Positions 44,544 to 54,067 of a DNA stretch of 64,000 nucleotides are shown piece by piece. Each line of letters begins with the position of its first letter. Positions within the stretch are counted from its first letter, which is position 1. The notes below the pieces were generated by a model, which saw only the letters and a program-made list of their open reading frames with translations, was not told where the DNA came from and searched no databases. The stretch is from Citrobacter rodentium NBRC 105723 = DSM 16636 (GTDB lineage Bacteria; Pseudomonadota; Gammaproteobacteria; Enterobacterales; Enterobacteriaceae). The DNA lies in contig NZ_CP082833.1 in the NCBI RefSeq assembly GCF_021278985.1, forward strand, positions 3,596,001 to 3,660,000, in the 5' to 3' direction. The position numbers and the translations under genes were made by a program.

Positions 44544-44562
44544 ATAACATCTCCTCGGTGGG

Positions 44563-44597
44563 CTTTATAAGATGCATTTAATATACATCTTATAAAG
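44563..44597. promoter_or_regulatory. NsrR-type operator, extended 35-base palindrome
   Basis: Perfect 12-base arms CTTTATAAGATG (44563-44574) and CATCTTATAAAG (44586-44597) around an 11-base AT-rich centre. The inner part contains AAGATGCATTT, the NsrR half-site, and its partner. TATAAG/CTTATA inside the arms could double as -10 elements in both directions. It lies 20 bases upstream of the STM1808-like start. Confidence 0.75.
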
Positions 44598-44621
44598 CGG
44601 CGCTGGCAACGACTTCAGAAT

Positions 44622-44650
44622 AAAAAAACGCCCCCGGGCGGGAGCGTCTT
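44622..44650 (-). terminator. Terminator of dsbB
   Basis: On the minus strand ACGCTCCCG pairs with CGGGGGCGT, followed by seven T's, right after the dsbB stop. Confidence 0.9.
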
Positions 44651-44653
44651 CAC

Positions 44654-45184
44654 TTAGCGACCAAACAGATCGCGTCGTTTGGGTTTTAACGGCTGCGCGA
44701 TCAGCACCAGCACCGCAACGACCAGGTAGGCGACGAAAATTCCCAGCAGCCACTGCGGCATCTCCAGCGTTAAAAATGACCACTGGCGTTCCGCACAGTC
44801 GCCGGAGGCGACAAACACCTGCGGCAGCCACTTATCCAGCGGCAGCCAGCTCGGGAAGCGGGCCATGAAATCACAGGTCATAAACGGCGACGGATGAAGT
44901 TGGATCTGGGTGTGTTCCCAGGCCAGCTGTATTCCACGCCACGCGCTGTAAATCCAGATAACCAGCGCAACATAGCGCAGCGGCGTTTTCGGCGCGATGG
45001 CGCCCACCAGCCCGGCGCCGAGTACGCCAAACAGCGCGCAGCGCTCATAGATGCACAGCACGCAAGGCTTAAGCATCATGACATGCTGAAACCACAACGC
45101 CACCATTTCGAGCGCTAAGGCGGTAAACGCCATCAATAACCATGCGCCGCGACCCCGTGAGCACTGGTTCAAATATCGCAACAT
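44654..45184 (-). CDS. dsbB: DsbB, disulfide-bond oxidoreductase
   Basis: Four-helix inner-membrane protein that reoxidises DsbA and passes electrons to quinone. 176 residues from the ATG at 45184. Catalytic pairs Cys41-x2-Cys44 (KPCVLCIYE) and the periplasmic-loop pair Cys104/Cys130 (FMTCDFM, SGDCAERQW) are present. An upstream extension to 45229 lacks a ribosome site. The nhaB-dsbB order is as in E. coli, with a terminator between them. Confidence 0.95.
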   Translation of the reverse strand: MLRYLNQCSRGRGAWLLMAFTALALEMVALWFQHVMMLKPCVLCIYERCALFGVLGAGLVGAIAPKTPLRYVALVIWIYSAWRGIQLAWEHTQIQLHPSPFMTCDFMARFPSWLPLDKWLPQVFVASGDCAERQWSFLTLEMPQWLLGIFVAYLVVAVLVLIAQPLKPKRRDLFGR

Positions 45185-45297
45185 AAAAAATATCCCTGCA
45201 GCTTGCGTAGAGACGGCAGTGTAAACCAATTCGATAATCGCGCCACGTGGAGAAACTCAAAAATCGTGTAATTGGATAAATATCATGCAAAAAGATA

Positions 45298-45320
45298 AAC
45301 CGGGCAGTGAAATGCCCGGT
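45298..45320 (-). terminator. Hairpin terminator after nhaB
   Basis: ACCGGGCA and TGCCCGGT arms, then TTTATCTTTTT on the minus strand. Confidence 0.75.
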
Positions 45321-45326
45321 AAGTTG

Positions 45327-46871
45327 TTATGAAAGTGTGGCTAACCAGCCGGTCTGGGTCATCCATTCGGTGAGGGGGGTAAGGGTAAATTCGACGCACA
45401 GCAGACCCACCAGCGTCAACACGATGGTGTAAGGCAGTGCCATCCAGACCATCCGGCCATAGGAGAGGCGAATCAGCGGCGCGAGCGCTGAGGTCAACAG
45501 GAACAAAAAGGCCGCCTGACCGTTCGGCGTGGCTACCGACGGCAGGTTGGTGCCGGTATTGATCGCGACCGCCAACAGTTCGTACTGCTGAAGCGAAATC
45601 GCGCCGCTCTCCATTGCCGCTTTGGCTTCGTTGATATAAATCGTTCCGACGAAAACGTTGTCCGAAATGGAAGAGAGCAGGCCGTTAAACAGATAAAACA
45701 GCGTCAGCTGCGCGTGTTCCGATGCCTGCAAAACATACTGGATAATTGGCGAGAAGAGATGCTGGTCGATGATCACGGCGACAACTGAGAAAAAGACCGT
45801 CAGCAAGGCGGTGAAAGGCAGGGATTCGGTGAAGGCTTTACCAATCGCGTGCTCATCGGTCACCCCGGTCAGCGAGGTGGCCAGAATAATCACCGACAGG
45901 CCAATCAGGCCCACTTCGGCCAGATGCAGCGCCAGGGCGATAACCAGCCAGACGCCGATAATCGCCTGTACTACCAGTTTGAGCTTGTCCTGACGGGTAC
46001 GCTGCTGGCGGCTCTGGTCGTCAAACTTTTGCAGCACTTCACGCACTTTTTCCGGCAGGGTTTCGCCATAGCCAAACCAGCGCATTTTTTCGACCAGCAG
46101 GCAGGTGAGCAGACCGCAAATCAGCACCGGCACGGTGACCGGCGACATCCGCAGGAAAAAGTCGCCGAAGTGCCAGCCCGCCGCTTTAGCAATAATCAGG
46201 TTCTGCGGTTCGCCGACCATGGTCATCACGCCGCCGAGCGCGGTTCCCACGCCTGCGTGCATCATCAGGCTGCGTAAAAAGCCGCGGAACTGCTCGAGCA
46301 CCGTTCTGGAGTGCTGCTCGATATGGCTGTCGTCAAGAATGTCGCTATCTTCGCCGCGCGAGGAGGCCACGCGATGATAAATGCCGTAAAAGCCAACGGC
46401 GACGCTAATCACCACCGCCACCACGGTAAGCGCGTCGAGGAAGGCGGAAAGGAACGCGGCGGCGACGCAGAAGGCGAGCGAGAGCACGGCTTTGGAGCGG
46501 ATGCTGAGCAGCAGGCGGGTAAAAATAAACAGCAGCAGTTGCTTCATAAAATAGATGCCGGCCACCATAAACATCAGCAGCAGCAGTACTTCCAGGTTCG
46601 CCGCGATCTCCTCACGGACATGAGCGGGGCTGGTCATGCCGATCATTACCGCTTCAATCGCCAGCAGCCCGCCCGGCAGCAGCGGGTAGCACTTCAGGGC
46701 CATCGCCAGGGTGAAGATAAACTCGGCAACCAGCAGCCAGCCGGCAATAAACGGGTTTATCAGGAAAATGAGCGGGTTAACAATCAGAAATATCAGTAGT
46801 GCGAGTTTGTACCAGTCCGGTGACTGGCCTAAAAAGTTGCGCCAGAGTGCGCGACCCCAGGAGATCTCCAT
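45327..46871 (-). CDS. nhaB: NhaB Na+/H+ antiporter
   Basis: 514-residue electrogenic sodium/proton antiporter with about 12 membrane segments, needed for Na+ homeostasis at neutral to alkaline pH. Family segments visible: LSAFLDALTVVAV, GGVMTMVGEPQNL, SSISDNVFVGTIYINEA and AVAINTGTNLPSVATPNGQA. The ATG at 46871 gives the normal length. It is divergent from fadR by about 225 bases. Confidence 0.95.
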   Translation of the reverse strand: MEISWGRALWRNFLGQSPDWYKLALLIFLIVNPLIFLINPFIAGWLLVAEFIFTLAMALKCYPLLPGGLLAIEAVMIGMTSPAHVREEIAANLEVLLLLMFMVAGIYFMKQLLLFIFTRLLLSIRSKAVLSLAFCVAAAFLSAFLDALTVVAVVISVAVGFYGIYHRVASSRGEDSDILDDSHIEQHSRTVLEQFRGFLRSLMMHAGVGTALGGVMTMVGEPQNLIIAKAAGWHFGDFFLRMSPVTVPVLICGLLTCLLVEKMRWFGYGETLPEKVREVLQKFDDQSRQQRTRQDKLKLVVQAIIGVWLVIALALHLAEVGLIGLSVIILATSLTGVTDEHAIGKAFTESLPFTALLTVFFSVVAVIIDQHLFSPIIQYVLQASEHAQLTLFYLFNGLLSSISDNVFVGTIYINEAKAAMESGAISLQQYELLAVAINTGTNLPSVATPNGQAAFLFLLTSALAPLIRLSYGRMVWMALPYTIVLTLVGLLCVEFTLTPLTEWMTQTGWLATLS

Positions 46872-47097
46872 GCGGTTTTCCTTACCTGATTATATGACAT
46901 AGTGTTTTTATACGTAACCGCAAAGCTTAGCGGCCTGGCGTAAAGCAGGCAAGCCCTTAACCCTATCAAGCGGGCACGGCGTTATCCGCAAAATGAAGCC
47001 TTGATCCACTTTTTCTTTATTGCCTGCGCTATCGGGCTTGAAACCCGTCTGGTATGATGAGTGTAACTATGTTTTGCTGTGTAATGGAAATCTCACT

Positions 47098-47817
47098 ATG
47101 GTCATTAAGGCGCAGAGCCCGGCGGGTTTCGCGGAAGAGTACATCATTGAAAGTATCTGGAATAACCGCTTCCCGCCCGGCACTATTTTGCCTGCTGAAC
47201 GTGAACTCTCCGAACTGATCGGCGTGACGCGTACCACTCTGCGCGAAGTGCTTCAGCGTCTGGCGAGGGACGGCTGGCTGACCATTCAGCACGGCAAGCC
47301 CACGAAAGTGAATAACTTCTGGGAAACGTCCGGGCTGAACATTCTCGAAACGCTGGCCCGTCTCGATCATGAAAGCGTTCCGCAGCTCATCGATAATCTG
47401 CTGTCGGTGCGTACCAACATCTCCACCATTTTTATTCGCACCGCGTTTCGTCAGCATCCTGACAGGGCGCAGGAGGTGCTGGCGACGGCGCAGGAAGTCG
47501 CCGATCACGCCGACGCCTTTGCGGAACTCGACTACAACATTTTCCGCGGGCTGGCGTTTGCCTCCGGCAACCCGATTTACGGGCTGATCCTCAACGGCAT
47601 GAAGGGGCTGTATACCCGCATCGGTCGTCACTATTTCGCCAATCCGGAAGCGCGCAGCCTGGCGCTGGGCTTTTATCACAAGCTGTCGCAGCTCTGTTTA
47701 CAGGGCGCGCACGATCAGGTGTATGAAACGGTGCGTCGCTACGGTCACGACAGCGGTGAGATCTGGCACCGGATGCAGAAAAACCTGCCGGGCGATCTCG
47801 CCATTCAGGGTCGTTAA
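47098..47817 (+). CDS. fadR: FadR, fatty-acid metabolism regulator
   Basis: GntR-family regulator: represses fad genes and activates fabA/fabB; long-chain acyl-CoA releases it from DNA. 239 residues from the ATG at 47098 (MVIKAQSPAGFAEEYI); the frame to 47020 is not used in E. coli. Winged HTH 1-~75 (ILPAERELSELIGVTRTTLREVLQRL) with the DNA-contact Arg residues, linker, and seven-helix acyl-CoA domain (about 80-239). A predicted FadR box lies before fadD in this window. Confidence 0.96.
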   Translation: MVIKAQSPAGFAEEYIIESIWNNRFPPGTILPAERELSELIGVTRTTLREVLQRLARDGWLTIQHGKPTKVNNFWETSGLNILETLARLDHESVPQLIDNLLSVRTNISTIFIRTAFRQHPDRAQEVLATAQEVADHADAFAELDYNIFRGLAFASGNPIYGLILNGMKGLYTRIGRHYFANPEARSLALGFYHKLSQLCLQGAHDQVYETVRRYGHDSGEIWHRMQKNLPGDLAIQGR

Positions 47818-47822
47818 AAGAA

Positions 47823-47874
47823 AAACCTCTCCGCGGAGAGGTTTGCGCCTGATAGTATTTCGCTTATCAGGCGC
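47823..47874 (+). terminator. Two consecutive perfect hairpins after fadR
   Basis: A 22-base perfect palindrome centred on CCGCGG (47823-47844) is followed at once by GCGCCTGATA / TATCAGGCGC arms (47845-47854 and 47865-47874). Both lie just after the fadR stop; the T-runs are short (GTTT), so they may block decay rather than terminate. Confidence 0.6.
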
Positions 47875-47890
47875 TGGAAGCGCCCTTCTG

Positions 47891-47925
47891 CAGGCCGGAT
47901 AGGGCGCCTGCGCCGCCATCCGGCA
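47891..47925. repeat. REP element
   Basis: GCAGGCCGGATAGGGCG followed by CCTGCGCCGCCATCCGGC: a single REP unit between convergent fadR and ycgB. Confidence 0.8.
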
Positions 47926-47945
47926 AAAAGAACAACTGACGGTTT

Positions 47946-49478
47946 TTACAAGCTGTTTCCGCGCGGCGGGCAGCGCTCCAGCAGCTCCACGCTGCCATCC
48001 TCATTCTGCTGTTCCAGCATGACATCAAATCCCCACAGCCGGTGCACGTGCTTCAGCACCTCTTTGCGGCCTTTATCCAGCGGGGCGCGGTTATGCGGAA
48101 TATAGCGCAGGGTAAGCGAGCGGTCGCCGCGTAAATCCACATTCCACACCTGAATATTCGGCTCCAGATTGCTCAGGTTGTATTGCGAGGAGAGACGGTT
48201 GCGAATTTCGCGATAGCCGTCTTCGTTATGAATTGCCGAAATTTCCAGATAGTTATGCCGGTCATCATCGAGCACCGTGAAGAAGCGGAAATCGCGCATG
48301 ACCTTCGGCGACAGGAACTGGCTGATGAAACTTTCGTCCTTGAAGTCACGCATGGCGAAATGCAGCGTCTCCAGCCAGTCGGAACCGGCGATATCAGGAA
48401 ACCAATAGCGATCCTCTTCCGTTGGCGACTGACAAATGCGCTTAATGTCCTGGAACATGGCAAAGCCCAGCGCATAGGGGTTAATGCCGCTGTACCACGG
48501 GCTGTTATAGGGCGGCTGGAACACCACGTTGGTGTGGCTGTGTAAAAATTCCAGCATAAAGCGCTCGGTGACTTTTCCTTCGTCGTACAGGTGATTCAAA
48601 ATGGTGTAGTGCCAGAAGGTGGCCCAGCCTTCGTTCATCACCTGAGTCTGCTTTTGTGGGTAAAAATACTGGCTCACTTTACGCACGATGCGCAGGATCT
48701 CCCGCTGCCATGGCTCCAGCAGCGGCGCATTTTTCTCCATGAAATAGAGCAGATTCTCCTGAGGTTCGGAGGGGTAGCGCCGCGCTTCGGCCACCGTCTT
48801 CTCTTCTTCTTTTTTCGGCAGCGTGCGCCACAGCATATTCACCTGGCTTTGCAGATACTCTTCGCGGCTTTTCTGCCGCGCTTTCTCCTCCTGTAAGGAG
48901 ATTTTTTGCGGACGCTTATAGCGGTCAACGCCGTAGTTCATCAGCGCGTGGCAGGAGTCCAGCAGCTTCTCCACCTCAACCACGCCGTAGCGCTCCTCGC
49001 ACTGCGTGATGTAGTTGCGCGCAAAAATCAGGTAGTCGACGATGGAGCTGGCGTCCGTCCAGCTACGGAACAGATAGTTGTTTTTGAAGAACGAGTTGTG
49101 CCCGTAGCAGGCATGCGCCATCACCAGCGCCTGCATGGTAATGGTGTTCTCCTCCATCAGATAGGCGATGCAGGGGTTGGAGTTAATGACGATCTCATAG
49201 GCCAGCCCCTGCTGTCCGTGCTTATACAGGCGCTCAGTCTCAATAAACTTTTTGCCAAATGACCAGTGCGTATAGTTGATTGGCATCCCGACGCTGGAGT
49301 AGGCGTCCATCATCTGTTCTGAGGTGATAACCTCAATCTGGTGCGGGTAAGTCTCCAGCCGGTAGAGTTTCGCCACGCGGTCTATTTCCGCCAGATAGAC
49401 ATCCAGCAGGTCAAAGGTCCAGTCGGGTCCATCGCTTAACCGTGTGGCGTCCTTGTTCATGGAATCGATCGTAGCCAT
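47946..49478 (-). CDS. ycgB: YcgB, SpoVR-family protein
   Basis: 510-residue cytoplasmic SpoVR-family protein, named after a Bacillus spore-cortex factor; in enterics it is sigma-S dependent and of unknown function. Conserved segments: HQIEVITSEQMMDAYSSVGMP, HACYGHNSFF, MNEGWATFWHYTI (a HExxH-like but not canonical metal motif) and YSGINPYALGF. Often encoded with YeaG kinase and YeaH in other genomes, though not adjacent here. Confidence 0.93.
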   Translation of the reverse strand: MATIDSMNKDATRLSDGPDWTFDLLDVYLAEIDRVAKLYRLETYPHQIEVITSEQMMDAYSSVGMPINYTHWSFGKKFIETERLYKHGQQGLAYEIVINSNPCIAYLMEENTITMQALVMAHACYGHNSFFKNNYLFRSWTDASSIVDYLIFARNYITQCEERYGVVEVEKLLDSCHALMNYGVDRYKRPQKISLQEEKARQKSREEYLQSQVNMLWRTLPKKEEEKTVAEARRYPSEPQENLLYFMEKNAPLLEPWQREILRIVRKVSQYFYPQKQTQVMNEGWATFWHYTILNHLYDEGKVTERFMLEFLHSHTNVVFQPPYNSPWYSGINPYALGFAMFQDIKRICQSPTEEDRYWFPDIAGSDWLETLHFAMRDFKDESFISQFLSPKVMRDFRFFTVLDDDRHNYLEISAIHNEDGYREIRNRLSSQYNLSNLEPNIQVWNVDLRGDRSLTLRYIPHNRAPLDKGRKEVLKHVHRLWGFDVMLEQQNEDGSVELLERCPPRGNSL

Positions 49479-49800
49479 TCGCGCACCCTCATTGTTGGCG
49501 GCGCTCTCTGGGTGGAACGCCTCTTTTCAAGCATAGAACACCCTGTTAAAAACCGTGGTCGCGAAGACATTTTTTGTTGGCGATTTTGCCTGCTAATCAG
49601 GCCATAAAAACCCGTACCGGCGATATTTTATGCTGGATAAACAGGCGCCATAGCAGGAGATTCCAGAGCAGCCATCTCGCGGCCCAATCGGCTATCTGTG
49701 AGCGAGGTCACCATAAAAAAGCCTTATGTTGAATAATATTTTCAACTGAGTTATCAAGATGTAATTAGATGATTGTTCTTTTACTGTTAACGGAGTGGCT
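49479..49800. other. ycgB-dadA divergent promoter region with CRP site
   Basis: 322 bases without a gene. A good CRP site TGTGA-GCGAGG-TCACC lies at 49697-49712, about 90 bases before dadA, in line with catabolite control and Lrp regulation of dadAX in E. coli. The AT-rich stretch 49728-49790 (TTGAATAATATTTTCAACTG) may hold Lrp sites. A sigma-S promoter for ycgB is expected near 49500-49560 but not clear. Confidence 0.6.
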
Positions 49801-51099
49801 ATGCGCGTTGTCATACTGGGAAGTGGCGTCGTTGGAGTGACCAGCGCCTGGTATTTAAGTCAGGCTGGACATGAGGTTACCGTTATCGATCGTGAGCCCG
49901 GTCCGGCGCTGGAAACCAGCGCGGCGAATGCAGGGCAGATCTCGCCGGGCTATGCCGCGCCCTGGGCGGCGCCGGGCGTGCCCCTGAAGGCGATCAAGTG
50001 GATGTTCGAGCGTCATGCGCCGCTGGCGGTGCGTCTTGACGGCACGCCATTCCAATTAAAATGGATGTGGCAAATGCTGCGCAACTGCGACACCAGCCAT
50101 TATATGGAGAACAAAGGGCGAATGGTACGCCTGGCGGAATACAGCCGCGACTGCCTGAAAGCGCTGCGCGCCTCAACCGGCATTCAGTACGAAGGGCGGC
50201 AGGGTGGAACGTTGCAGCTGTTCAGAACCGAACAGCAGTATGAGAACGCGACCCGCGATATTGCGGTGCTTGAAGACGCCGGGGTGCCGTATCAGCTGCT
50301 GGAGTCAGGCCGCCTGGCGGAAGTGGAACCGGCGCTGGCGGAAGTGGCGCATAAGCTGACCGGCGGCCTGCGTCTGCCGAATGACGAAACCGGCGACTGC
50401 CAGCTTTTTACCCAGCGGCTGGCGCAAATGGCCGAACGGGCTGGCGTCACGTTTCGTTTCAACACCTCGGTGGATAAGCTGCTCTGCGAAGGCGAGCGTA
50501 TCTACGGCGTGAAGTGCGGCGATGAAATTGTTAAAGCCGACGCCTACGTGATGGCTTTCGGCTCTTATTCCACGGCGATGCTGAAAGGGATTGTCGACAT
50601 TCCGGTCTATCCGCTGAAAGGCTACTCCCTGACCATTCCGATCGCCGAAGAGGACGGCGCGCCGGTGTCGACAATTCTTGATGAGACATACAAAATCGCC
50701 ATTACCCGCTTTGATCAGCGTATTCGCGTCGGCGGTATGGCGGAGATCGTCGGGTTTAATACCGAACTGCTCCAGCCGCGTCGTGAAACGCTGGAGATGG
50801 TGGTGCGCGACCTCTACCCGCGCGGCGGGCGCATTGAGCAGTCCACTTTCTGGACCGGGTTACGGCCAATGACGCCGGACGGCACGCCGATAGTAGGACG
50901 CACGCGTTATAAAAATCTGCTGCTGAACACCGGTCACGGGACGCTGGGATGGACGATGGCCTGTGGTTCAGGCCAGCTGTTGAGCGATATTCTGTCCGGA
51001 CGCACGCCGGCTATTCCGTATGAAGATCTGAGCGTGGCGCGCTATACCAGCGGTTTTACGCCTGCGCGCCCCGGTCAACTGCACGGCGCACATAACTAA
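49801..51099 (+). CDS. dadA: DadA, D-amino acid dehydrogenase
   Basis: Membrane-associated FAD flavoenzyme oxidising D-alanine and other D-amino acids to keto acids, feeding electrons to the respiratory chain. 432 residues. Dinucleotide fold VVILGSGVVGV (G7, G9, G12) and the DAO-family C-terminal GLRPMTPDGTPIVG...NTGHGTLGWTMACGSG. The ATG at 49801 matches E. coli; the frame has another ATG two codons upstream. dadX follows after 12 bases. Confidence 0.96.
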   Translation: MRVVILGSGVVGVTSAWYLSQAGHEVTVIDREPGPALETSAANAGQISPGYAAPWAAPGVPLKAIKWMFERHAPLAVRLDGTPFQLKWMWQMLRNCDTSHYMENKGRMVRLAEYSRDCLKALRASTGIQYEGRQGGTLQLFRTEQQYENATRDIAVLEDAGVPYQLLESGRLAEVEPALAEVAHKLTGGLRLPNDETGDCQLFTQRLAQMAERAGVTFRFNTSVDKLLCEGERIYGVKCGDEIVKADAYVMAFGSYSTAMLKGIVDIPVYPLKGYSLTIPIAEEDGAPVSTILDETYKIAITRFDQRIRVGGMAEIVGFNTELLQPRRETLEMVVRDLYPRGGRIEQSTFWTGLRPMTPDGTPIVGRTRYKNLLLNTGHGTLGWTMACGSGQLLSDILSGRTPAIPYEDLSVARYTSGFTPARPGQLHGAHN

Positions 51100-51111
51100 G
51101 AAGGACGCGAG

Positions 51112-52182
51112 ATGACCCGCCCTATACAGGCCAGCCTTGATCTGCAGGCGTTGAAACAAAATCTGAATATTGTTCGCCAGGCCGCGCCGGATGCCCGCGT
51201 CTGGTCGGTGGTGAAGGCCAACGCCTACGGCCACGGTATTGACCGGATCTGGAACGCCCTCGGCGGCACCGACGGCTTTGCGTTGCTGAACCTGGAAGAA
51301 GCGATCACCCTGCGTGAACGCGGCTGGAAGGGGCCGATTTTGATGCTGGAAGGTTTTTTCCACGCGGAAGATCTGGCGGTGTACGATACCTGGCGTCTGA
51401 CGACCTGCGTACACAGCAACTGGCAGCTTAAAGCGATCCAGAATGCGAAGCTGAACGCGCCGCTGGATATCTATGTAAAAGTGAACAGCGGCATGAACCG
51501 TCTTGGCTTTTTGCCGGAGCGGTTGCAGACCGTCTGGCAGCAGCTGCGGGCGATGCCCAACGTTGGGGAAATGACCCTGATGTCGCACTTTGCGACGGCG
51601 GAGCATCCTGGCGGCATCGGTAAGGCAATGGCGCGCATTGGGCTGGCGACGGAAGGGCTGGAATGTCGCCGTTCGCTGGCCAATTCGGCGGCCACCCTGT
51701 GGCATCCTGAAGCGCATGGCGACTGGGTGCGGCCAGGCATCATCCTCTACGGCGCTTCTCCTTCCGGCCAGTGGCGCGATATTGCCAATACTGGGCTGAA
51801 GCCGGTAATGACTCTGAACAGCGAGATCATCGGCGTGCAGACGCTGCAAGCGGGCGATCGCGTCGGCTACGGCGAACGCTTTACTGCGCAGGGTGAACAG
51901 CGAATCGGCATCGTCGCGGCAGGCTATGCCGATGGCTATCCGCGCCATGCGCCGACGGGGACGCCGGTGCTGGTCGATGGCGTGCGGACGATGACGGTCG
52001 GGACGGTGTCGATGGATATGCTGGCGGTGGACCTGACGCCGTGTCCGCAGGCGGGTATCGGTACGCCGGTTGAGCTGTGGGGCAAAGAGATCAAAATCGA
52101 CGACGTGGCCGCCGCCGCGGGTACGGTTGGCTATGAGCTGATGTGCGCGCTGGCGCTGCGCGTGCCGGTAGTGACGGCGTAA
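51112..52182 (+). CDS. dadX: DadX, catabolic alanine racemase
   Basis: PLP enzyme that converts L- to D-alanine for breakdown by DadA. 356 residues. PLP lysine Lys35 in VVKANAYGHG; the substrate-contact Arg/His region in VNSGMNRLGF; catalytic Tyr region RVGYGERFTA; C-terminal beta domain with GTVSMDMLAVDL. GAAGGA precedes the ATG. A REP unit follows. Confidence 0.96.
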   Translation: MTRPIQASLDLQALKQNLNIVRQAAPDARVWSVVKANAYGHGIDRIWNALGGTDGFALLNLEEAITLRERGWKGPILMLEGFFHAEDLAVYDTWRLTTCVHSNWQLKAIQNAKLNAPLDIYVKVNSGMNRLGFLPERLQTVWQQLRAMPNVGEMTLMSHFATAEHPGGIGKAMARIGLATEGLECRRSLANSAATLWHPEAHGDWVRPGIILYGASPSGQWRDIANTGLKPVMTLNSEIIGVQTLQAGDRVGYGERFTAQGEQRIGIVAAGYADGYPRHAPTGTPVLVDGVRTMTVGTVSMDMLAVDLTPCPQAGIGTPVELWGKEIKIDDVAAAAGTVGYELMCALALRVPVVTA

Positions 52183-52193
52183 CTTTTCCTTTA

Positions 52194-52226
52194 TTGCCGG
52201 ATGGCGCGATGCGCCTTATCCGGCAA
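52194..52226. repeat. REP element
   Basis: TTGCCGGATGGCGCG / ATGCGCCTTATCCGGCAA: single REP between convergent dadX and cvrA. Confidence 0.85.
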
Positions 52227-52234
52227 TTCGGGCG

Positions 52235-53971
52235 TTATTCCTCGTCATCTTCTCCCGCCACGCGTACCCCGACTTTACGCACCGCGTTATCTTCTTTTTC
52301 GGCCACCGTCCAGATCATGCCGGCAAACTCCACCTGGTCGCCGACCACCGGCGCGGCGCCTAACAGCTGCTGGACGATTTCACCGAGCGTCTGCTGCTTG
52401 TCGCGATAGTCGGCGCCCTCTTCAAGACCGTAGATTAACGCCACATCGGCAAATTTCGCGCTGGCTTCGAGGATAAAGTCGCCAAAGAAGCGCTGGTCCA
52501 GCGCCACCGGCGGCGACTGGCTGAACAGCTTACCGAGCGCCGGAAGATCGCGCTCGCGGCCAATCACGCACAGCACGTCGCCTTCGCGCAGACGGGTGCT
52601 GCCGGTAGGGTGGCACAGTACGTTATCGCGGAACAGCGCGGCAATACGCGTCTCCTCCGGCATATGCAGATCGCGAAGTTGAGCGCCCACGCACCATTTA
52701 TCGGCGCTGAGCTGATAGACGAACTGCTCCCACGGGTTATCCGGGTGAATATCCAGACCCACGCGCGACACCGGCCAGCCGACCGGCGGAACCACTACCT
52801 TCGCCTTTTTCGCCGCCCACGAGAGTGAAGTGCCCTGAAACAGCAGTGAAATCAGCACCACGAAGAAGGCGACGTTAAAGAACAGGCGTGCGTTTTCCAG
52901 CCCGGCCATCATCGGAAAGACGGCCAGAATGATCGGGACGGCGCCGCGCAGCCCGACCCAGCTGATAAATACCCGCTCGCGCAGGTTAAAGCCGCGGAAG
53001 GGCAGCAGCCCGGCAAAAACGGAAACCGGCCGGGCGAAAAAAATCATCCACGCCGACAGAATCAGCGCCGGAACGACAATCGGCAGCAGGTCGGATGGTG
53101 TCACCAGCAGCCCCAGCACCAGGAACATGGCGATTTGCGCCAGCCAGGCCAGGCCGTCGAAGTTTTGCAGGATCGCGTAACGGTTGCGAATCGGGCGGTT
53201 GCCGAGCAGAAAGCCGCACAGATACACCGCCAGGATGCCGCTGCCGTCGAGCGCGGTGGTGAGGGCGAAAATCAGGATCCCGCCGCTCAGGGCCAGCAGC
53301 GGATAAAGCCCGCCGGGCAGAGAGATGCGGTTAATCATCTGCTGAAGCAGATAGCCGCCGCCTAAGCCCAGCACGATGCCCAGCCCAAATTGCTGCACGA
53401 TATGAACCGCGAACATCCAGTCGAGGCCGGTCTGATGTTTCTGGATCATCTCAATCAGCGTAATGGTCAGGAACACCGCCATCGGATCGTTACTGCCGGA
53501 TTCGATTTCCAGCGTTGAGCCCACGCGTTCGTTCAGTCCTTTACCGCCGAGCAGCGAAAAGACCGCCGCGGCGTCCGTGGAGCCGACAATCGCCCCAATC
53601 AGTAAGCCTTCCATCAGATCGAGATTAAACAGCCAGGCCGCCATCATGCCGGTTAAGCCGGAGGTGATCAGCACGCCGACGGTGGCCAGCGACAGCGCCG
53701 GACCGAGGGCGACGCGAAAAGAGCTTGCCTGCGTACGCATCCCGCCATCGAGCAGGATAATCGCCAGCGCAAGGTTGCTGACCATCCAGGCGAAAGGATA
53801 GTTATCGAACGGAATGCCGCCGACGCCATCAACGCCCGCAAGCATACCAATCGCGAGGAAGATCACCAGGATGGGAATACCGAGACGTGATGAAAATGAA
53901 CTGAGTAAGATGCTGCTGGTAACGAGGACGGACCCCAGGATAAAAAGGCTAATTATTGCAGTGGCGTCCAA
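52235..53971 (-). CDS. cvrA: CvrA (NhaP2), CPA1-type K+/H+ antiporter
   Basis: 578-residue monovalent cation/proton antiporter: 12-13 membrane segments in the first 390 residues, with GAIVGSTDAAAVFSLLGGKG and ESGSNDPMAVFLT as ion-binding helices, then a TrkA-C/RCK-C regulatory domain (about 405-490) and a C-terminal extension. In E. coli CvrA affects cell volume at low osmolarity; homologues move K+. Acidic tail ends GEDDEE. About 95 bases after ldcA on the same strand. Confidence 0.93.
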   Translation of the reverse strand: MDATAIISLFILGSVLVTSSILLSSFSSRLGIPILVIFLAIGMLAGVDGVGGIPFDNYPFAWMVSNLALAIILLDGGMRTQASSFRVALGPALSLATVGVLITSGLTGMMAAWLFNLDLMEGLLIGAIVGSTDAAAVFSLLGGKGLNERVGSTLEIESGSNDPMAVFLTITLIEMIQKHQTGLDWMFAVHIVQQFGLGIVLGLGGGYLLQQMINRISLPGGLYPLLALSGGILIFALTTALDGSGILAVYLCGFLLGNRPIRNRYAILQNFDGLAWLAQIAMFLVLGLLVTPSDLLPIVVPALILSAWMIFFARPVSVFAGLLPFRGFNLRERVFISWVGLRGAVPIILAVFPMMAGLENARLFFNVAFFVVLISLLFQGTSLSWAAKKAKVVVPPVGWPVSRVGLDIHPDNPWEQFVYQLSADKWCVGAQLRDLHMPEETRIAALFRDNVLCHPTGSTRLREGDVLCVIGRERDLPALGKLFSQSPPVALDQRFFGDFILEASAKFADVALIYGLEEGADYRDKQQTLGEIVQQLLGAAPVVGDQVEFAGMIWTVAEKEDNAVRKVGVRVAGEDDEE

Positions 53972-54067
53972 CGGTCGTATTCCCCTCAGTTATGCTTTTG
54001 TTATTAAATAAGCCTAACATAATAACGACCGTTGCCGCGGATTACTTAGGCTCTGCCGGTGCTTTTT

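Noticed and set aside
50968..51948. 326-codon antisense ORF across dadA/dadX
   Set aside because: Opposes two clear enzymes; composition is that of a third-position mirror frame.
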